In this document: positions 1 through 7,940 of the stretch, piece after piece
Position numbering within the stretch: the stretch's first letter is position 1
Layout of the letters: each line of letters begins with the position of its first letter
Assembly: GCA_902494765.1 (NCBI GenBank)
Contig: CABUUK010000012.1
Coordinates: 1-40,912 of the forward strand
Direction: 5' to 3'
Origin: an uncultured Collinsella sp.
Lineage (GTDB): Bacteria > Actinomycetota > Coriobacteriia > Coriobacteriales > Coriobacteriaceae
Length of the DNA: 40,912 nt
The notes under the pieces: generated by a model
Seen by the model: only the letters and a program-made list of their open reading frames with translations
Database searches by the model: none
Told to the model about the DNA's origin: nothing
Program-made: the position numbers and the translations under genes

Positions 1-114
1 AAAAGTAACAGATTGAATGAAGATGCGCGCGGCGGGGGCGAGGCGAATGGCTGAGCGGTATCGATACGCGGGTTCAACGGCATCACATTGACCACATAGA
101 TTTTTAACTTGCAT
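1..114 (-). CDS. Partial unknown ORF, third gene of the ABC cassette (runs off window)
   Basis: An ATG at 114 lies 2 bases past the stop codon of the upstream ATPase gene and opens a frame that stays open for 38 codons to the window edge. It begins MQVKNLCGQCDAVEPAYRYR. A purine-rich AAGGCGGG stretch precedes the start at a usable distance. The tight spacing suggests a third gene of the same transcript. No domain can be recognised in so short a piece, and it could be a chance open frame. Confidence 0.4.
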   Translation of the reverse strand, partial: MQVKNLCGQCDAVEPAYRYRSAIRLAPAARIFIQSVTF

Positions 115-116
115 TT

Positions 117-857
117 CTACCCGCCTTTTTCGTAGAGTCGCCGATACGTGCTTAGCGCACCCTCGGCGCGTCCGGCAGGCTTTGCGAAATGGGATCCAGG
201 AGACTTCGGCGCAGCATCATCTTGCGGAATGCTTCTAATGAGCCTCCCATCCTTCAAAAACAGAATCTCATCGCACAGCCTATCGACCGAATCCAAGATG
301 TGGGATGACATGATGATGCACGTACCAGAATCGGCCAGCTTCCTGAGGATCTCTGAATGCAAGCCCACCCTGCTGGGGTCGAGCGCGTTCATGGGCTCAT
401 CTAATAGAAGGTACCGCGCACCCGTCGCATACGCAATCGCCAGGGTAAGCTGCTGCTTCATGCCCTGGCTCAGAGTGCGGATCCTCATCTTCGCGAACTC
501 GCCTATCTGCGTTTGTTCCACTATCTCTTCGATATCGCGAGCATGCGGCCACATATCGCAAACCATCTTGAGGTGATCTTCCGCACGCAATCCGGGATAC
601 AGCAGCGTCCCCTCACCAGGTGCATAGAAGATCATAGAACGGACCTCTCTCGCACCCGTACCCTGCACCTCATCCAGAACGATGCTCCCGTCCACGCGAG
701 GACCCGGCAAACCTGCCATCGCACGCAGCAACGTCGTCTTTCCATGCCCGTTCGGAGCGACGAGACCGTAGACCGTACCCGGGGCAAACTCAGCGTCCAC
801 CGAATCTACGAGCACCTTCTTTCCATAAGAGATCGTCAGCGTTTGAAGGCCAATCAT
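117..857 (-). CDS. ABC transporter ATP-binding protein
   Basis: This is a cytoplasmic ATPase subunit of an ABC exporter. The order of motifs is complete: Walker A APNGHGKTTLL near residue 35, the signature TLSQGMKQQLTLA near 130, Walker B YLLLDEP with the catalytic Glu, and an H-loop SSHILDS. The length of about 246 residues is normal for a single ABC domain. The start at 857 is preferred because AAAGGGG lies 9 bases upstream. An ATG at 866, overlapping the stop of the permease gene as ATGA, is possible but leaves no room for a ribosome binding site. The gene directly follows the permease gene, so the two almost certainly form one transporter. The substrate cannot be read from the sequence; peptide, drug or bacteriocin export or immunity are all possible. 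Confidence 0.93.
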   Translation of the reverse strand: MIGLQTLTISYGKKVLVDSVDAEFAPGTVYGLVAPNGHGKTTLLRAMAGLPGPRVDGSIVLDEVQGTGAREVRSMIFYAPGEGTLLYPGLRAEDHLKMVCDMWPHARDIEEIVEQTQIGEFAKMRIRTLSQGMKQQLTLAIAYATGARYLLLDEPMNALDPSRVGLHSEILRKLADSGTCIIMSSHILDSVDRLCDEILFLKDGRLIRSIPQDDAAPKSPGSHFAKPAGRAEGALSTYRRLYEKGG

Positions 858-862
858 CGAGA

Positions 863-3079
863 TCATCCCCTTTCGATCTTTGGAACACTCAGGCGCACCA
901 TCAACGGAGATACGGCGCCCAAAACCACCAGCAGAGCGCCCGATGCGCCGACGACCTCTCCAAAAGGCATCGCGTTCGTCCCTCGCCCAAGGAACCCAAT
1001 CGTCCCCACCTGGGAAGCGGGATCAAACGAGGCGAATGGAGCCAGCAGCGCGACGCCCATGCCCGCGCTTTCAACATGAGCGCTCAACGAACCCAACACC
1101 AGGAGAACCGCGCAAACCACCCCGGTGACAACGGGGTTGCGGCTAATCGCTGCTGTCAACGCAGCGACGACGGAAATCACGCCGTATGCCATGACCAGCA
1201 ACGGAATACTGCACAACACCGCCTCCCCCACCATGGACGTTGTCGAAGCTCCCGCCCGAATGAGAGCGACGGGATACTCCGATCCACCCGCACCGTTCTT
1301 AATCAAGGACACAACCGCAGCGGGAACCATCGACACCAAAAGCAGCGCCAGGCCAAGCAGGAGAGACAGCGCAACAGCCGTCAGAAAACGCACATGCGCT
1401 GTTGCGGGGACTTGGAAAACCAGAAGGGAACGGCACCGCAGGTAGGTGCACGCAAGCGATGTGACAACCACGGGCAACAGCCAAAACAAGGAAGGAAGCG
1501 CTGCCTGGAGATACGAAAGAAGGATTAACGGGGGCATCTTCGTACTCAATTCGTAAACCTTGGGGTCCGGCAAGCTTGCGATCGACTCGAGCAGAAGGGC
1601 GCGCGCCTCCGCACGAGAAGGAGTCTCTGGCTCGATTCCAATCGATTGCAGGAGGGTCGCATCTGCCGCGCTCAGCTCGCCTCGAGCGCGCTCGTATGTC
1701 GCAAGGCTTCGAAACCCCTCCGCAGGCGTAGGTGCATACACGAAACCCGAAAGAGCATCTCGCATGTTTTCCAGGGCCGTTTTGCCCTCGGCGTCCATAT
1801 TCGCAGCGTCGCGCTCTAGATACCGATCTATTGAACGAAGCTCGCCATCCCTATACCGACCAGCGGAAACGCCATCGGTGTCGGGAAACATCTCAACCAG
1901 AGCCGGGACCAGCATCGCCGTCGACATTGCAACCGCGCATACGGCGAGGACGGGAGAATGCAGGAGCAGCTTTCCCATCGCTCTTACGTATGCAACGGCG
2001 GCGGTATAAGGGCCCGAACGAGTTGTCGTTTGCGAGGCGATGAAGGCACCCCTGTCAAGACCAGTCGGGAACATCGGACGCGCGCAGCCGCTCTTTCCAG
2101 CAACGCAGAGCAAGAAGATTGCCAGCACCTCGATCGCGATGGCGCATACGAGGGTAATTGCCCCACGCTCGAAGCAAAGTCCGGGCAGATTCACTAACTG
2201 TGTTGTTGGGTACGGGCTATAGGCGCCTACGGTCAACTCGGTGTTTGCATACGTAAGGGGATTTAACAGGGCGAATTCACGTAAAGCCATGGATCTTCCG
2301 TAATACCCGGGAACCATCGTCACCCCCATCAGGGCACATACGAACACGATTCCAAGCGCAGGGCTATTGGCAATCTTCACGGCAAGGTGAACGACGAGCG
2401 AAATGAACGCCGCCATCAAGAATTGCAAGATGGTCGTCTGCGCGAACACCAGCCAAGCCGGTTTGATAACCGGAGTCGCAAATTGAATGTAGCCTATCGG
2501 ATAGAACGGCGAGCCCGGGCCATTCTTCACGAGCGCGGCGATTATCCCTGGAAGATTGATGGCGAAGACGGCAAGCATTGCAAAAGCACTCGCCCATACG
2601 CTCGATGCAACAAGCCTACCCGGCTCACCCATCGGTGCCTGGATGATGAGCTTTCCACGTTTGTTAAGGCGCGCGGCAAGGAACGAGACGGCAACGGCCG
2701 TTGCGACCCATAGCAAGTATTCCTTCGATCCGTCATAAAAGGAGTACCCTCCGTCCGATATCTGCAGAAACGGAAGCAGAGGAGAGAGCGGCGCCAAGAT
2801 AAGTCGCCCCGTGTCAAGAGGGTACAGAAGTGCAGGCATGCTTGATGAAGAGGTATAGACGCCCTCCTCTCCCGCATTCACAAGCGCGTCCGCATAGGAT
2901 GCTGACAATTCCTGCTCAACGCGGGTTATTCCCGACTCGAGGTATTCAACCCGTCCGTCGATGCCAGCCGCACTCCTGAAGACTGGCAAAGCACAAAGAA
3001 CCATCAACGCAGCAACGGCAACACGGAGCGACCTAGAGGAGAGGAGCGACCTAAAGATCACCTTCGAGATTTTGAACAT
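863..3079 (-). CDS. ABC-2 type permease, internally duplicated (two units in one chain)
   Basis: This is the membrane partner of the downstream ATPase. The 738-residue protein has an N-terminal membrane anchor, an extracytoplasmic stretch and a block of hydrophobic helices, and then the same arrangement again. The motif VKNGPGSPFYP in the first half (residues 184-194) matches IKNGAGGSEYP in the second (593-603), and NSPALG (238) matches RNPVVTG (647), with the same 409-residue offset for both pairs. The chain is therefore a tandem fusion of two ABC-2 permease units, each near 370 residues, and may act as a built-in dimer. The ATG at 3079 has GGTGAT upstream; a GTG at 3088 is an alternative. 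Its stop overlaps a possible start of the ATPase gene. A possible promoter (TTGACT at 3162-3167, 17-base spacer, weak CAGCAT) overlaps the divergent promoter of the next gene. Confidence 0.85.
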   Translation of the reverse strand: MFKISKVIFRSLLSSRSLRVAVAALMVLCALPVFRSAAGIDGRVEYLESGITRVEQELSASYADALVNAGEEGVYTSSSSMPALLYPLDTGRLILAPLSPLLPFLQISDGGYSFYDGSKEYLLWVATAVAVSFLAARLNKRGKLIIQAPMGEPGRLVASSVWASAFAMLAVFAINLPGIIAALVKNGPGSPFYPIGYIQFATPVIKPAWLVFAQTTILQFLMAAFISLVVHLAVKIANSPALGIVFVCALMGVTMVPGYYGRSMALREFALLNPLTYANTELTVGAYSPYPTTQLVNLPGLCFERGAITLVCAIAIEVLAIFLLCVAGKSGCARPMFPTGLDRGAFIASQTTTRSGPYTAAVAYVRAMGKLLLHSPVLAVCAVAMSTAMLVPALVEMFPDTDGVSAGRYRDGELRSIDRYLERDAANMDAEGKTALENMRDALSGFVYAPTPAEGFRSLATYERARGELSAADATLLQSIGIEPETPSRAEARALLLESIASLPDPKVYELSTKMPPLILLSYLQAALPSLFWLLPVVVTSLACTYLRCRSLLVFQVPATAHVRFLTAVALSLLLGLALLLVSMVPAAVVSLIKNGAGGSEYPVALIRAGASTTSMVGEAVLCSIPLLVMAYGVISVVAALTAAISRNPVVTGVVCAVLLVLGSLSAHVESAGMGVALLAPFASFDPASQVGTIGFLGRGTNAMPFGEVVGASGALLVVLGAVSPLMVRLSVPKIERG

Positions 3080-3134
3080 ACGTATCACCAGCTCGTTTCA
3101 ACACGATTCAGCCCGATGCGCGGGGTTACGGTTG

Positions 3135-3144
3135 CAGCATGCTG
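3135..3144. promoter_or_regulatory. 10-bp palindrome in divergent promoter region
   Basis: CAGCATGCTG is a perfect 10-base palindrome in the gap between the ABC permease gene and the divergent DUF2975 gene. It overlaps the weak candidate -10 element for the permease promoter. It could be an operator; nothing shows which protein would bind. Confidence 0.3.
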
Positions 3145-3151
3145 TGATTAC

Positions 3152-3180
3152 TTGCCGGCAAAGTCAATTTAACATAAACT
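3152..3180 (+). promoter_or_regulatory. Candidate sigma-70 promoter for the DUF2975-HTH pair
   Basis: TTGCCG (3152-3157), a 17-base spacer and TAAACT (3175-3180) face the DUF2975 gene. The predicted leader is about 37 bases and carries CGGAGG 5 bases before the ATG at 3224. The -10 element lies inside the inverted repeat at 3169-3185. Confidence 0.5.
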
Positions 3181-3185
3181 GTTAA
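3169..3185. promoter_or_regulatory. Operator-like inverted repeat TTAACA-N5-TGTTAA
   Basis: Two perfect 6-base arms separated by 5 bases cover the candidate -10 element of the DUF2975-HTH transcript. The position is what one expects for self-repression by the HTH protein encoded second in the transcript. That link is inference. Confidence 0.5.
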
Positions 3186-3223
3186 AAAGTAACCTGAGTT
3201 TTTTAAATTCTTCGGAGGTTATT

Positions 3224-3736
3224 ATGAGTTCCGACAATCGCACTCCCCGGCTTCATTCCTTCCGCATCGCATGTGCGATAGCCTCTGCGGCCCTTTGCGT
3301 CACCGCCATCGCACAAGTGGCGTTCTCCTTAAAGCCAGCAATCGAAGTGCTCGACAACCCTGTGATTGCAGACTCCCCCGCGTATCCAGCCCTTGCGATC
3401 TCGACATTGGCCCCCGCCGTCATCGGTATCGCTACGACCATCCTCAGCGCCGTTCTCGTGTGGACGATCAAGAGCGCAGACCCCTTCAAGAAAGGGTCTG
3501 CGACGTGCTTGAAGGTGCTCGGCATTCTCTTCATTGTTCAAGCTGCCACCAGCCTCTACGCCGGCTCACTCGAAACCTCCGTTTCGATGTTTGGCGGCGA
3601 GGGGGCCGTCGGCGCCCAGGAGATCGCTTCATCATTCGACTGGACCTCTCTGGTTCTCGGCATCGTCCTGTTCATGCTTTCCCAGCTCTTCCTATACGCT
3701 CGGGAGCTGTACCTCGACTCCGACGAGATTGCGTAA
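3224..3736 (+). CDS. DUF2975-family membrane protein
   Basis: A 170-residue protein with four hydrophobic segments (about residues 13-33, 55-82, 99-118 and 143-162), the layout of DUF2975 proteins. Members of this family of unknown function are typically encoded next to a small YozG-type HTH regulator, as here: the HTH gene starts 9 bases after this stop. The start ATG has CGGAGG 5 bases upstream. The pair probably forms a two-gene regulatory unit in which the membrane protein modulates or is controlled by the regulator. That function is inferred from gene pairing only. Confidence 0.8.
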   Translation: MSSDNRTPRLHSFRIACAIASAALCVTAIAQVAFSLKPAIEVLDNPVIADSPAYPALAISTLAPAVIGIATTILSAVLVWTIKSADPFKKGSATCLKVLGILFIVQAATSLYAGSLETSVSMFGGEGAVGAQEIASSFDWTSLVLGIVLFMLSQLFLYARELYLDSDEIA

Positions 3737-3745
3737 GGAAACGTC

Positions 3746-3997
3746 ATGCCCGTAATTGTTCGCCTCGACAAGATCATGGCCGAGCGAAAGATTTCCTCGA
3801 ACGAACTTGCCGAAAGGATTGGAACCACGCCCGTGAACCTGTCCCGTATTAAAAAAGGGCATATTCGCGGCATTCGTTTCAACACGCTCGAGCAGCTATG
3901 CCTCGCCCTTCGTTGCCAACCTGGAGACCTTCTCGAAGTCATGAGCGAAGAGGATGCCCGAAAGGAGTTCGGACTCGATTGGTCCGCCGAGGATTAG
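3746..3997 (+). CDS. YozG-type Cro/C1 HTH transcriptional regulator
   Basis: An 83-residue protein made almost entirely of one helix-turn-helix domain. The recognition region is SSNELAERIGTTPVNLSRIKKG (about residues 14-35), followed by RFNTLEQLCLALRCQPGDLLE, typical of the YozG/Xre_3 branch. It follows the DUF2975 gene after a 9-base gap with TAAGGAA as ribosome binding site. The TAG stop at 3995-3997 is followed in the same frame by a decapitated integrase reading frame, so the end of this gene lies exactly at a recombination junction. The C-terminus (FGLDWSAED) looks normal, so the gene itself is probably intact. Confidence 0.88.
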   Translation: MPVIVRLDKIMAERKISSNELAERIGTTPVNLSRIKKGHIRGIRFNTLEQLCLALRCQPGDLLEVMSEEDARKEFGLDWSAED

Positions 3998-4723
3998 AGG
4001 GCGGTCGTACTCGCCCTGCACACGGGGATGCGAATCGGCGAGGTCTGCGGCCTTCGGTGGTGCGATGTGGATTTCGAGACGGGCCTGATCTCGATCAGAC
4101 ACTCGGTGGCGTACGCGAAGGGAATGGGTTCGTTCATCAAGGACACCAAGACCCATGACGCCAGGGGTATCCCCATCGACCCGGTCGGCCTACTCCCCTT
4201 CCTGAAGGAGACCCACGAGATCGACTGCGGAAAGCTGCGCTTGCGCGGCCTTACCGGGGCGGTCGAGATCGGGGACTGCTACATCCTGTCGGAGCCGGGC
4301 GCGACCTTCGCGACGACAAGCTATATCCGCAGGGCGTTCAAGACGTTCTCGGAGACCAACGGCCTCATGGGCACCAACGACGAGCTGATCACGTTCCACG
4401 GCCTTCGCCACACGTTCGCAACGCAGTGGATCCGCCAAGGCGGCGATATCAAGGCGCTCCAATCGATCCTCGGCCACAAGGACGCCATGGCGACGCTCAA
4501 CGTCTACGCCGACATCGAGCCCATCTCCAAAATCCATAACATGCTGCGCGCCACGCCGTGCCTTTGGCGCGGGCACCTCGGGCCGAGGGTCGATCCGGGT
4601 CCCATGTTCCAACAGAGGATCCAGGAGTCCATCGAGACGCTCCAGGCGTTCGGCTACGGCATCACCGAGCCGGACGACCGAAATATCGCCATACGCGACG
4701 TGAAGACGAACAGTTGGCTCTAG
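3998..4723 (+). pseudogene. Tyrosine recombinase (phage-type integrase), 5'-truncated
   Basis: The frame encodes the catalytic half of a tyrosine recombinase: the first active-site Arg in LALHTGMRIGEVCGLRW, the HGLRHTFAT box with His and Arg, the GHKD His, and the nucleophile Tyr in ATLNVYADI. The arm-binding and core-binding N-terminal domains, usually 150-180 residues, are missing. The homology starts at the first codon after the TAG stop of the HTH gene, in the same frame. The first ATG (4028) lies inside the Arg motif and has no convincing ribosome binding site, so translation is doubtful. This is a relic of an integrated element. Whether the HTH/DUF2975 pair came with that element or was joined by a later deletion cannot be told. 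Confidence 0.85.
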
Positions 4724-5119
4724 CTCACCGAGTACGCGGCAGTGCTGGGCCCATCCCAACTGAGGTCACGGTGGTCCGATAGGGGCGCCGCCCGCGGCAT
4801 GCGCCGCGGAGCGGTATCCCCTACCGAAGGGCGGGGATGCCCTCCGCTTCCAGTTCGGAATCAGCCGTCGGAGGCGTTCGGCTGACTGCGGGAACGGCCT
4901 GTCCGCTCAATGTGTTCGGCTGAGATCGGAAATCAACCCAACACGAGCCGGACACGCGCCAGACGGCTCTTCCCCGTACGGCCTTCCCCCTTACGCTCAT
5001 GTTGCAGGCATGTAACGCCGCAGCGAGCGCGCCTTTTTTGCGCCAGACAGGTACAATGATGAACACTGTACCGTAGCGGAGCGCCCCGCGCGCGCCGCAA
5101 TCACGCGAAAGGGTTTCCC
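4724..5119. other. Gene-free stretch after the integrase relic
   Basis: Nearly 400 bases without a convincing gene. It holds a GC-rich hairpin (CCGCGG arms at 4792-4797 and 4804-4809), two copies of GTTCGGCTGA (4877-4886 and 4915-4924) followed by similar sequence, and an inverted repeat GGTACA-N11-TGTACC (5050-5072). The last overlaps TACAAT, a possible -10 element for the ACT-domain gene, although no good -35 is visible. The 81-codon minus-strand frame here shows no recognisable protein features. This may be the degraded remainder of the integrated element. Confidence 0.5.
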
Positions 5120-5407
5120 ATGGCCGAGATCTCGTCCTCCCGTATCGTCATCACCGTCCTTGGCAAGAACCGCCCCGGCATCGTCGCCGGCGTCACCCGT
5201 GTCCTAGGCGAGGCCAACGTCGACATCCGCGACATCACGCAGTCCATTATCGAGGACATCTTCACCATGACCATGCTGGCCGATACCGCCGAGTCCAAGC
5301 TCGACTTCGCCGAGCTGCAGAAGGCGCTGGCCGAGGCCGGCGAGCTTTCGGGCGTCAACGTGTCCATCCAGCGCGAGGACGTCTTCAACTTTATGTACCG
5401 CCTGTAG
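5120..5407 (+). CDS. ACT domain-containing protein (UPF0237 family)
   Basis: A 95-residue single ACT domain: RIVITVLGKNRPGIVAGVTRVLGEANVDI at the N-terminus is the classic ligand-binding beta-alpha-beta start, and the second half (FTMTMLADT, VNVSIQREDVFNFMYRL) fits UPF0237. ACT domains usually bind amino acids or other small ligands as regulators. In many anaerobes this family stands next to a DUF711/PFL gene; here it is followed after 77 bases by citrate synthase instead. AAAGGG precedes the ATG. The ligand is unknown. Confidence 0.9.
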   Translation: MAEISSSRIVITVLGKNRPGIVAGVTRVLGEANVDIRDITQSIIEDIFTMTMLADTAESKLDFAELQKALAEAGELSGVNVSIQREDVFNFMYRL

Positions 5408-5484
5408 CGAGCAAGCCGCTGGGGATAGCCTGACGCGCGCATGCCCATGCAAGTCACCCCGATGCGGCCCGGAGAGGAGCGCGC

Positions 5485-6903
5485 ATGGCCTACGGCGCCA
5501 AGAAAATCTATTACCGCTTCGACGACCACTTGAGCCGCCTGGTTCTGGATTACGAAGCAAGCCGCCAGATTTCGCCTGAGAGCGAAAGCCTCTACCACGG
5601 CCTGCCGACCGACCCTTATGACGAGGGCCTGTTTGTTGAGCACAATGTCAAGCGCGGCCTGCGCAATGCCGACGGCTCGGGCGTGGTCGCGGGCCTCACT
5701 CGCATCTCGGATGTGCACGGCTACAACAAGGTCGACGGAAAGGTCGTGCCCGATCAGGGCAAGCTCACGCTTCGCGGCTACAGCATCGAAGGCCTGGTCA
5801 ACAATGCCCAGGCCGAGAATCGCTACGGCTACGAGGAAGTCGCCTATCTGCTTATCACGGGTTCGCTGCCCAACAAGGAAGAGCTCGACGGCTTTTGCGA
5901 GCGCCTGGGCGCCTTTAGACATCTGAGCGACGAGTACGTCAAAGAGTTCCCTATGACCGCGGTGTCGTCGAGCATCATGAATGTGCTTCAGCGCGCCGTG
6001 CTGCTGCTCTACGCCTTCGATGCCGAACCAGACGTGATCACGCCCGAGCACGAAATCGACGTCGCCATTTCCATGCTCGCACGTCTCCCGCGCATCGCCG
6101 CCTTCGCACACATGGCCTCGGTCGCCAAGCTTCGCGGCTCCGAGGTTCACGTGCCGCACCCCACGCCCGGCCTCTCCACCGCCGAGACCATCCTACAGGT
6201 CCTGCGCGGCGGCATGGCGTTCACCCGCGATGAGGCGATGCTGCTCGACGTTATGCTCATGCTGCATGCCGAGCACGGCGGCGGCAACAACTCCACCTTC
6301 GCTTGCCGCGTGCTGTCGTCTTCGGCCACCGACCCGTATTCCGCCTACGCCGCGGCTATCGGCTCGCTCAAGGGCCCGCGCCACGGCGGCGCCAATGCCA
6401 AGGTCGTGTCTATGCACGAGGACATCCGCGCGCATGTCTCCAACTGGGAGGACGAGGACGAGGTCGCGGCCTACCTGGGCAAGATCCTCGACAAGCAGGC
6501 CTTCGACGGCACGGGCCTCATCTACGGCATGGGCCACGCCGTCTATACGCTCAGCGACCCGCGCGCCGAGGTCTGCCGCCGTTACGCGCGCTCACTGGCA
6601 GCCAAGAAGGACTTGGGCGAAGAGTTCGCGCTCATCGAGCGCATCGAGCGCCTGGCCCCGCAAGTGATGCGCGATCACGGCATGACCAAGCCTATCTGCG
6701 CCAACATCGACCTGTACACGGGCTTTATCTACAAGATGCTCGGCGTGCCCGAGACGCTCTTTACGCCGCTGTTCGCCGTCGCCCGCATGGCCGGCTGGTC
6801 GGCGCACCGCATGGAAGAGCTCTTCTGCGCGCACCGCATCATCCGCCCCGCCTATCGTCCGGTTATCGAGCCGCTGGAGTACAAGCCACTCGCCGACCGA
6901 TAG
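5485..6903 (+). CDS. gltA: Citrate synthase
   Basis: Condenses oxaloacetate and acetyl-CoA to citrate in the cytoplasm. The catalytic elements are visible: LMLHAEHGGGNNSTF with His264, GPRHGGAN (298-305) for CoA binding, YGMGHAVYTLSDPRA with His351, and NIDLYTG with Asp409. At 472 residues it is longer than most bacterial enzymes because of an N-terminal extension of about 60 residues, a form seen in several anaerobes. GGAGAGGAG lies 5 bases before the ATG. A strong terminator follows. In an anaerobe the likely role is 2-oxoglutarate/glutamate synthesis rather than a full cycle. A methylcitrate synthase activity cannot be excluded. The symbol is by family; citZ is equally used. Confidence 0.93.
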   Translation: MAYGAKKIYYRFDDHLSRLVLDYEASRQISPESESLYHGLPTDPYDEGLFVEHNVKRGLRNADGSGVVAGLTRISDVHGYNKVDGKVVPDQGKLTLRGYSIEGLVNNAQAENRYGYEEVAYLLITGSLPNKEELDGFCERLGAFRHLSDEYVKEFPMTAVSSSIMNVLQRAVLLLYAFDAEPDVITPEHEIDVAISMLARLPRIAAFAHMASVAKLRGSEVHVPHPTPGLSTAETILQVLRGGMAFTRDEAMLLDVMLMLHAEHGGGNNSTFACRVLSSSATDPYSAYAAAIGSLKGPRHGGANAKVVSMHEDIRAHVSNWEDEDEVAAYLGKILDKQAFDGTGLIYGMGHAVYTLSDPRAEVCRRYARSLAAKKDLGEEFALIERIERLAPQVMRDHGMTKPICANIDLYTGFIYKMLGVPETLFTPLFAVARMAGWSAHRMEELFCAHRIIRPAYRPVIEPLEYKPLADR

Positions 6904-6927
6904 GACGCGGACCGTTATAGAACCCGA

Positions 6928-6966
6928 GCGTGGCCAGGGCATCACCGCCCTCGGCCACGCTTTTTA
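6928..6966 (+). terminator. Intrinsic terminator after citrate synthase
   Basis: GCGTGGCC pairs with GGCCACGC, with an inner GGGC/GCCC, followed directly by TTTTT. It closes the citrate synthase transcript just before the ribosome binding site of the next gene, which therefore needs its own promoter or read-through. Confidence 0.88.
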
Positions 6967-6990
6967 TGCCAGCAGAAAGGGCTGCATCAA

Positions 6991-7833
6991 ATGATTGTGT
7001 TTTCCGATATGGATGGAACGCTGTTGACGAGCGATAAGCAGATGAGCGATGCCACCTGGGCGATGCTCGACGAGCTCGCTCGACGCGGGATTGAATTTGT
7101 GCCCTGCACGGGACGTCCGCTGTCGGGCATCTTTGAGCCCATCCTCGCCCATCCCGCCGTGCACTATGCCGTCTGCGCCAATGGCGCCAGCGTCTGGCAG
7201 CTCGACGACGATGTGCCCACCGACGCCTCGCGCGCCACGCGCATCTTGAGCCGACCGCTCGATTGCGGCATTGCCCATCGCATCCGCCGCATCGCCGCCG
7301 GCCACGATGTGACCTTCGATATCTTCGCGGACGGGCAGTGCTTCCTCCCCCGCCCGCTCTACACGCGCCTGGATGAGTTCTGCGGCGGCGACCCCCACAT
7401 CGCAGCTTCGCTCAAGCGCACACGAACACCGATCGACATGGATATCGACAGCAAGATCGACGAGGTCGAGACGCTCGAACGCATCGCCATGTACTGGCAC
7501 GACCCGGCCGATCGCGACGCCATCGCGGCGGAGCTCGACACGCTCGGAGGCATTGAGGTCACGCGTTCGTACGCCATGAATATCGAGGTCATGGGCGAGG
7601 GCGCCACCAAGGGAACGGCCCTCACGTGGCTATGCGAGCACCTGGGCGAGCGTCTCGCCGACGCCTGGGCGTTCGGTGACAACATCAACGACATCCCCAT
7701 GCTGCAGGCAGCGGGCCATGGCATGGCCATGATCAACGCCGAGCCCGAAGATCGCGAGGCCGCCGACGCCATCACCGAATACGACAACGACCACGACGGC
7801 GTCGCCCGCACCATCATGGACGCCCTCGCCTAG
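6991..7833 (+). CDS. Cof-type HAD-IIB family hydrolase
   Basis: A 280-residue cytosolic phosphatase of the Cof/HAD-IIB type. The nucleophile motif SDMDGTLL (residues 5-12) starts the protein, motif II is PCTGRPLSG (about 38-46), the motif III Lys lies in EGATKGTAL (about 205), and motif IV is AFGDNINDIPML (about 228-239). A type IIB cap lies between motifs II and III. The family acts on sugar phosphates, FMN, pyridoxal phosphate and similar compounds; the substrate is unknown. AAAGGG lies 8 bases before the ATG. The TAG stop is the first base triplet of a dispersed repeat (7831 onward). It converges on a paralogous HAD gene. Confidence 0.92.
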   Translation: MIVFSDMDGTLLTSDKQMSDATWAMLDELARRGIEFVPCTGRPLSGIFEPILAHPAVHYAVCANGASVWQLDDDVPTDASRATRILSRPLDCGIAHRIRRIAAGHDVTFDIFADGQCFLPRPLYTRLDEFCGGDPHIAASLKRTRTPIDMDIDSKIDEVETLERIAMYWHDPADRDAIAAELDTLGGIEVTRSYAMNIEVMGEGATKGTALTWLCEHLGERLADAWAFGDNINDIPMLQAAGHGMAMINAEPEDREAADAITEYDNDHDGVARTIMDALA

Positions 7834-7877
7834 TCATTGGGGACGTTCTTAAACGACTAGTCACTGGGGACACTCTT
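7831..7877 (+). repeat. Dispersed repeat, copy A (inverted partner at 8899-8945)
   Basis: A 47-base unit made of two tandem half-units, each built on TAGTCA-YTGGGGAC, joined by GTTCTTAAACGAC. It matches the minus strand of 8898-8944 with three differences. The first three bases are the TAG stop codon of the HAD gene. The copies lie in opposite orientation on the two sides of the second HAD gene. Confidence 0.85.
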
Positions 7878-7940
7878 CGCAAAAAGCCGCAAGGACTGTC
7901 CCCCACTGTCGGCAGAAAAGGAACGTCCCCATCTGCCGGA
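7834..7940. other. Convergent intergenic gap filled by repeats
   Basis: The gap between the two convergent HAD genes is almost entirely dispersed-repeat sequence (7831-7877 and 7897-7939). Between them is AAAAAGCCGCAAGGACTG. No normal terminator with a T tract is seen, so the repeats may serve as the transcript ends for both genes. Confidence 0.5.
7897..7939 (+). repeat. REP-like element, copy 1 (second copy at 10932-10972)
   Basis: TGTCCC, a short dyad around TCGGCA, then AAAAGGAACGTCCCCA and CTGCC. The copy at 10932 has the same order, with a perfect GTGCCGGCAC dyad in the middle. The element ends one or two bases before the stop codon of the minus-strand HAD gene. It resembles REP-type elements mobilised in trans by REP-associated tyrosine transposases; no such gene lies in the window. 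Confidence 0.75.

Noticed and set aside
4821..5066. 81-codon minus-strand frame after the integrase relic
   Set aside because: No domain, no convincing ribosome binding site, and it spans degenerate direct repeats.
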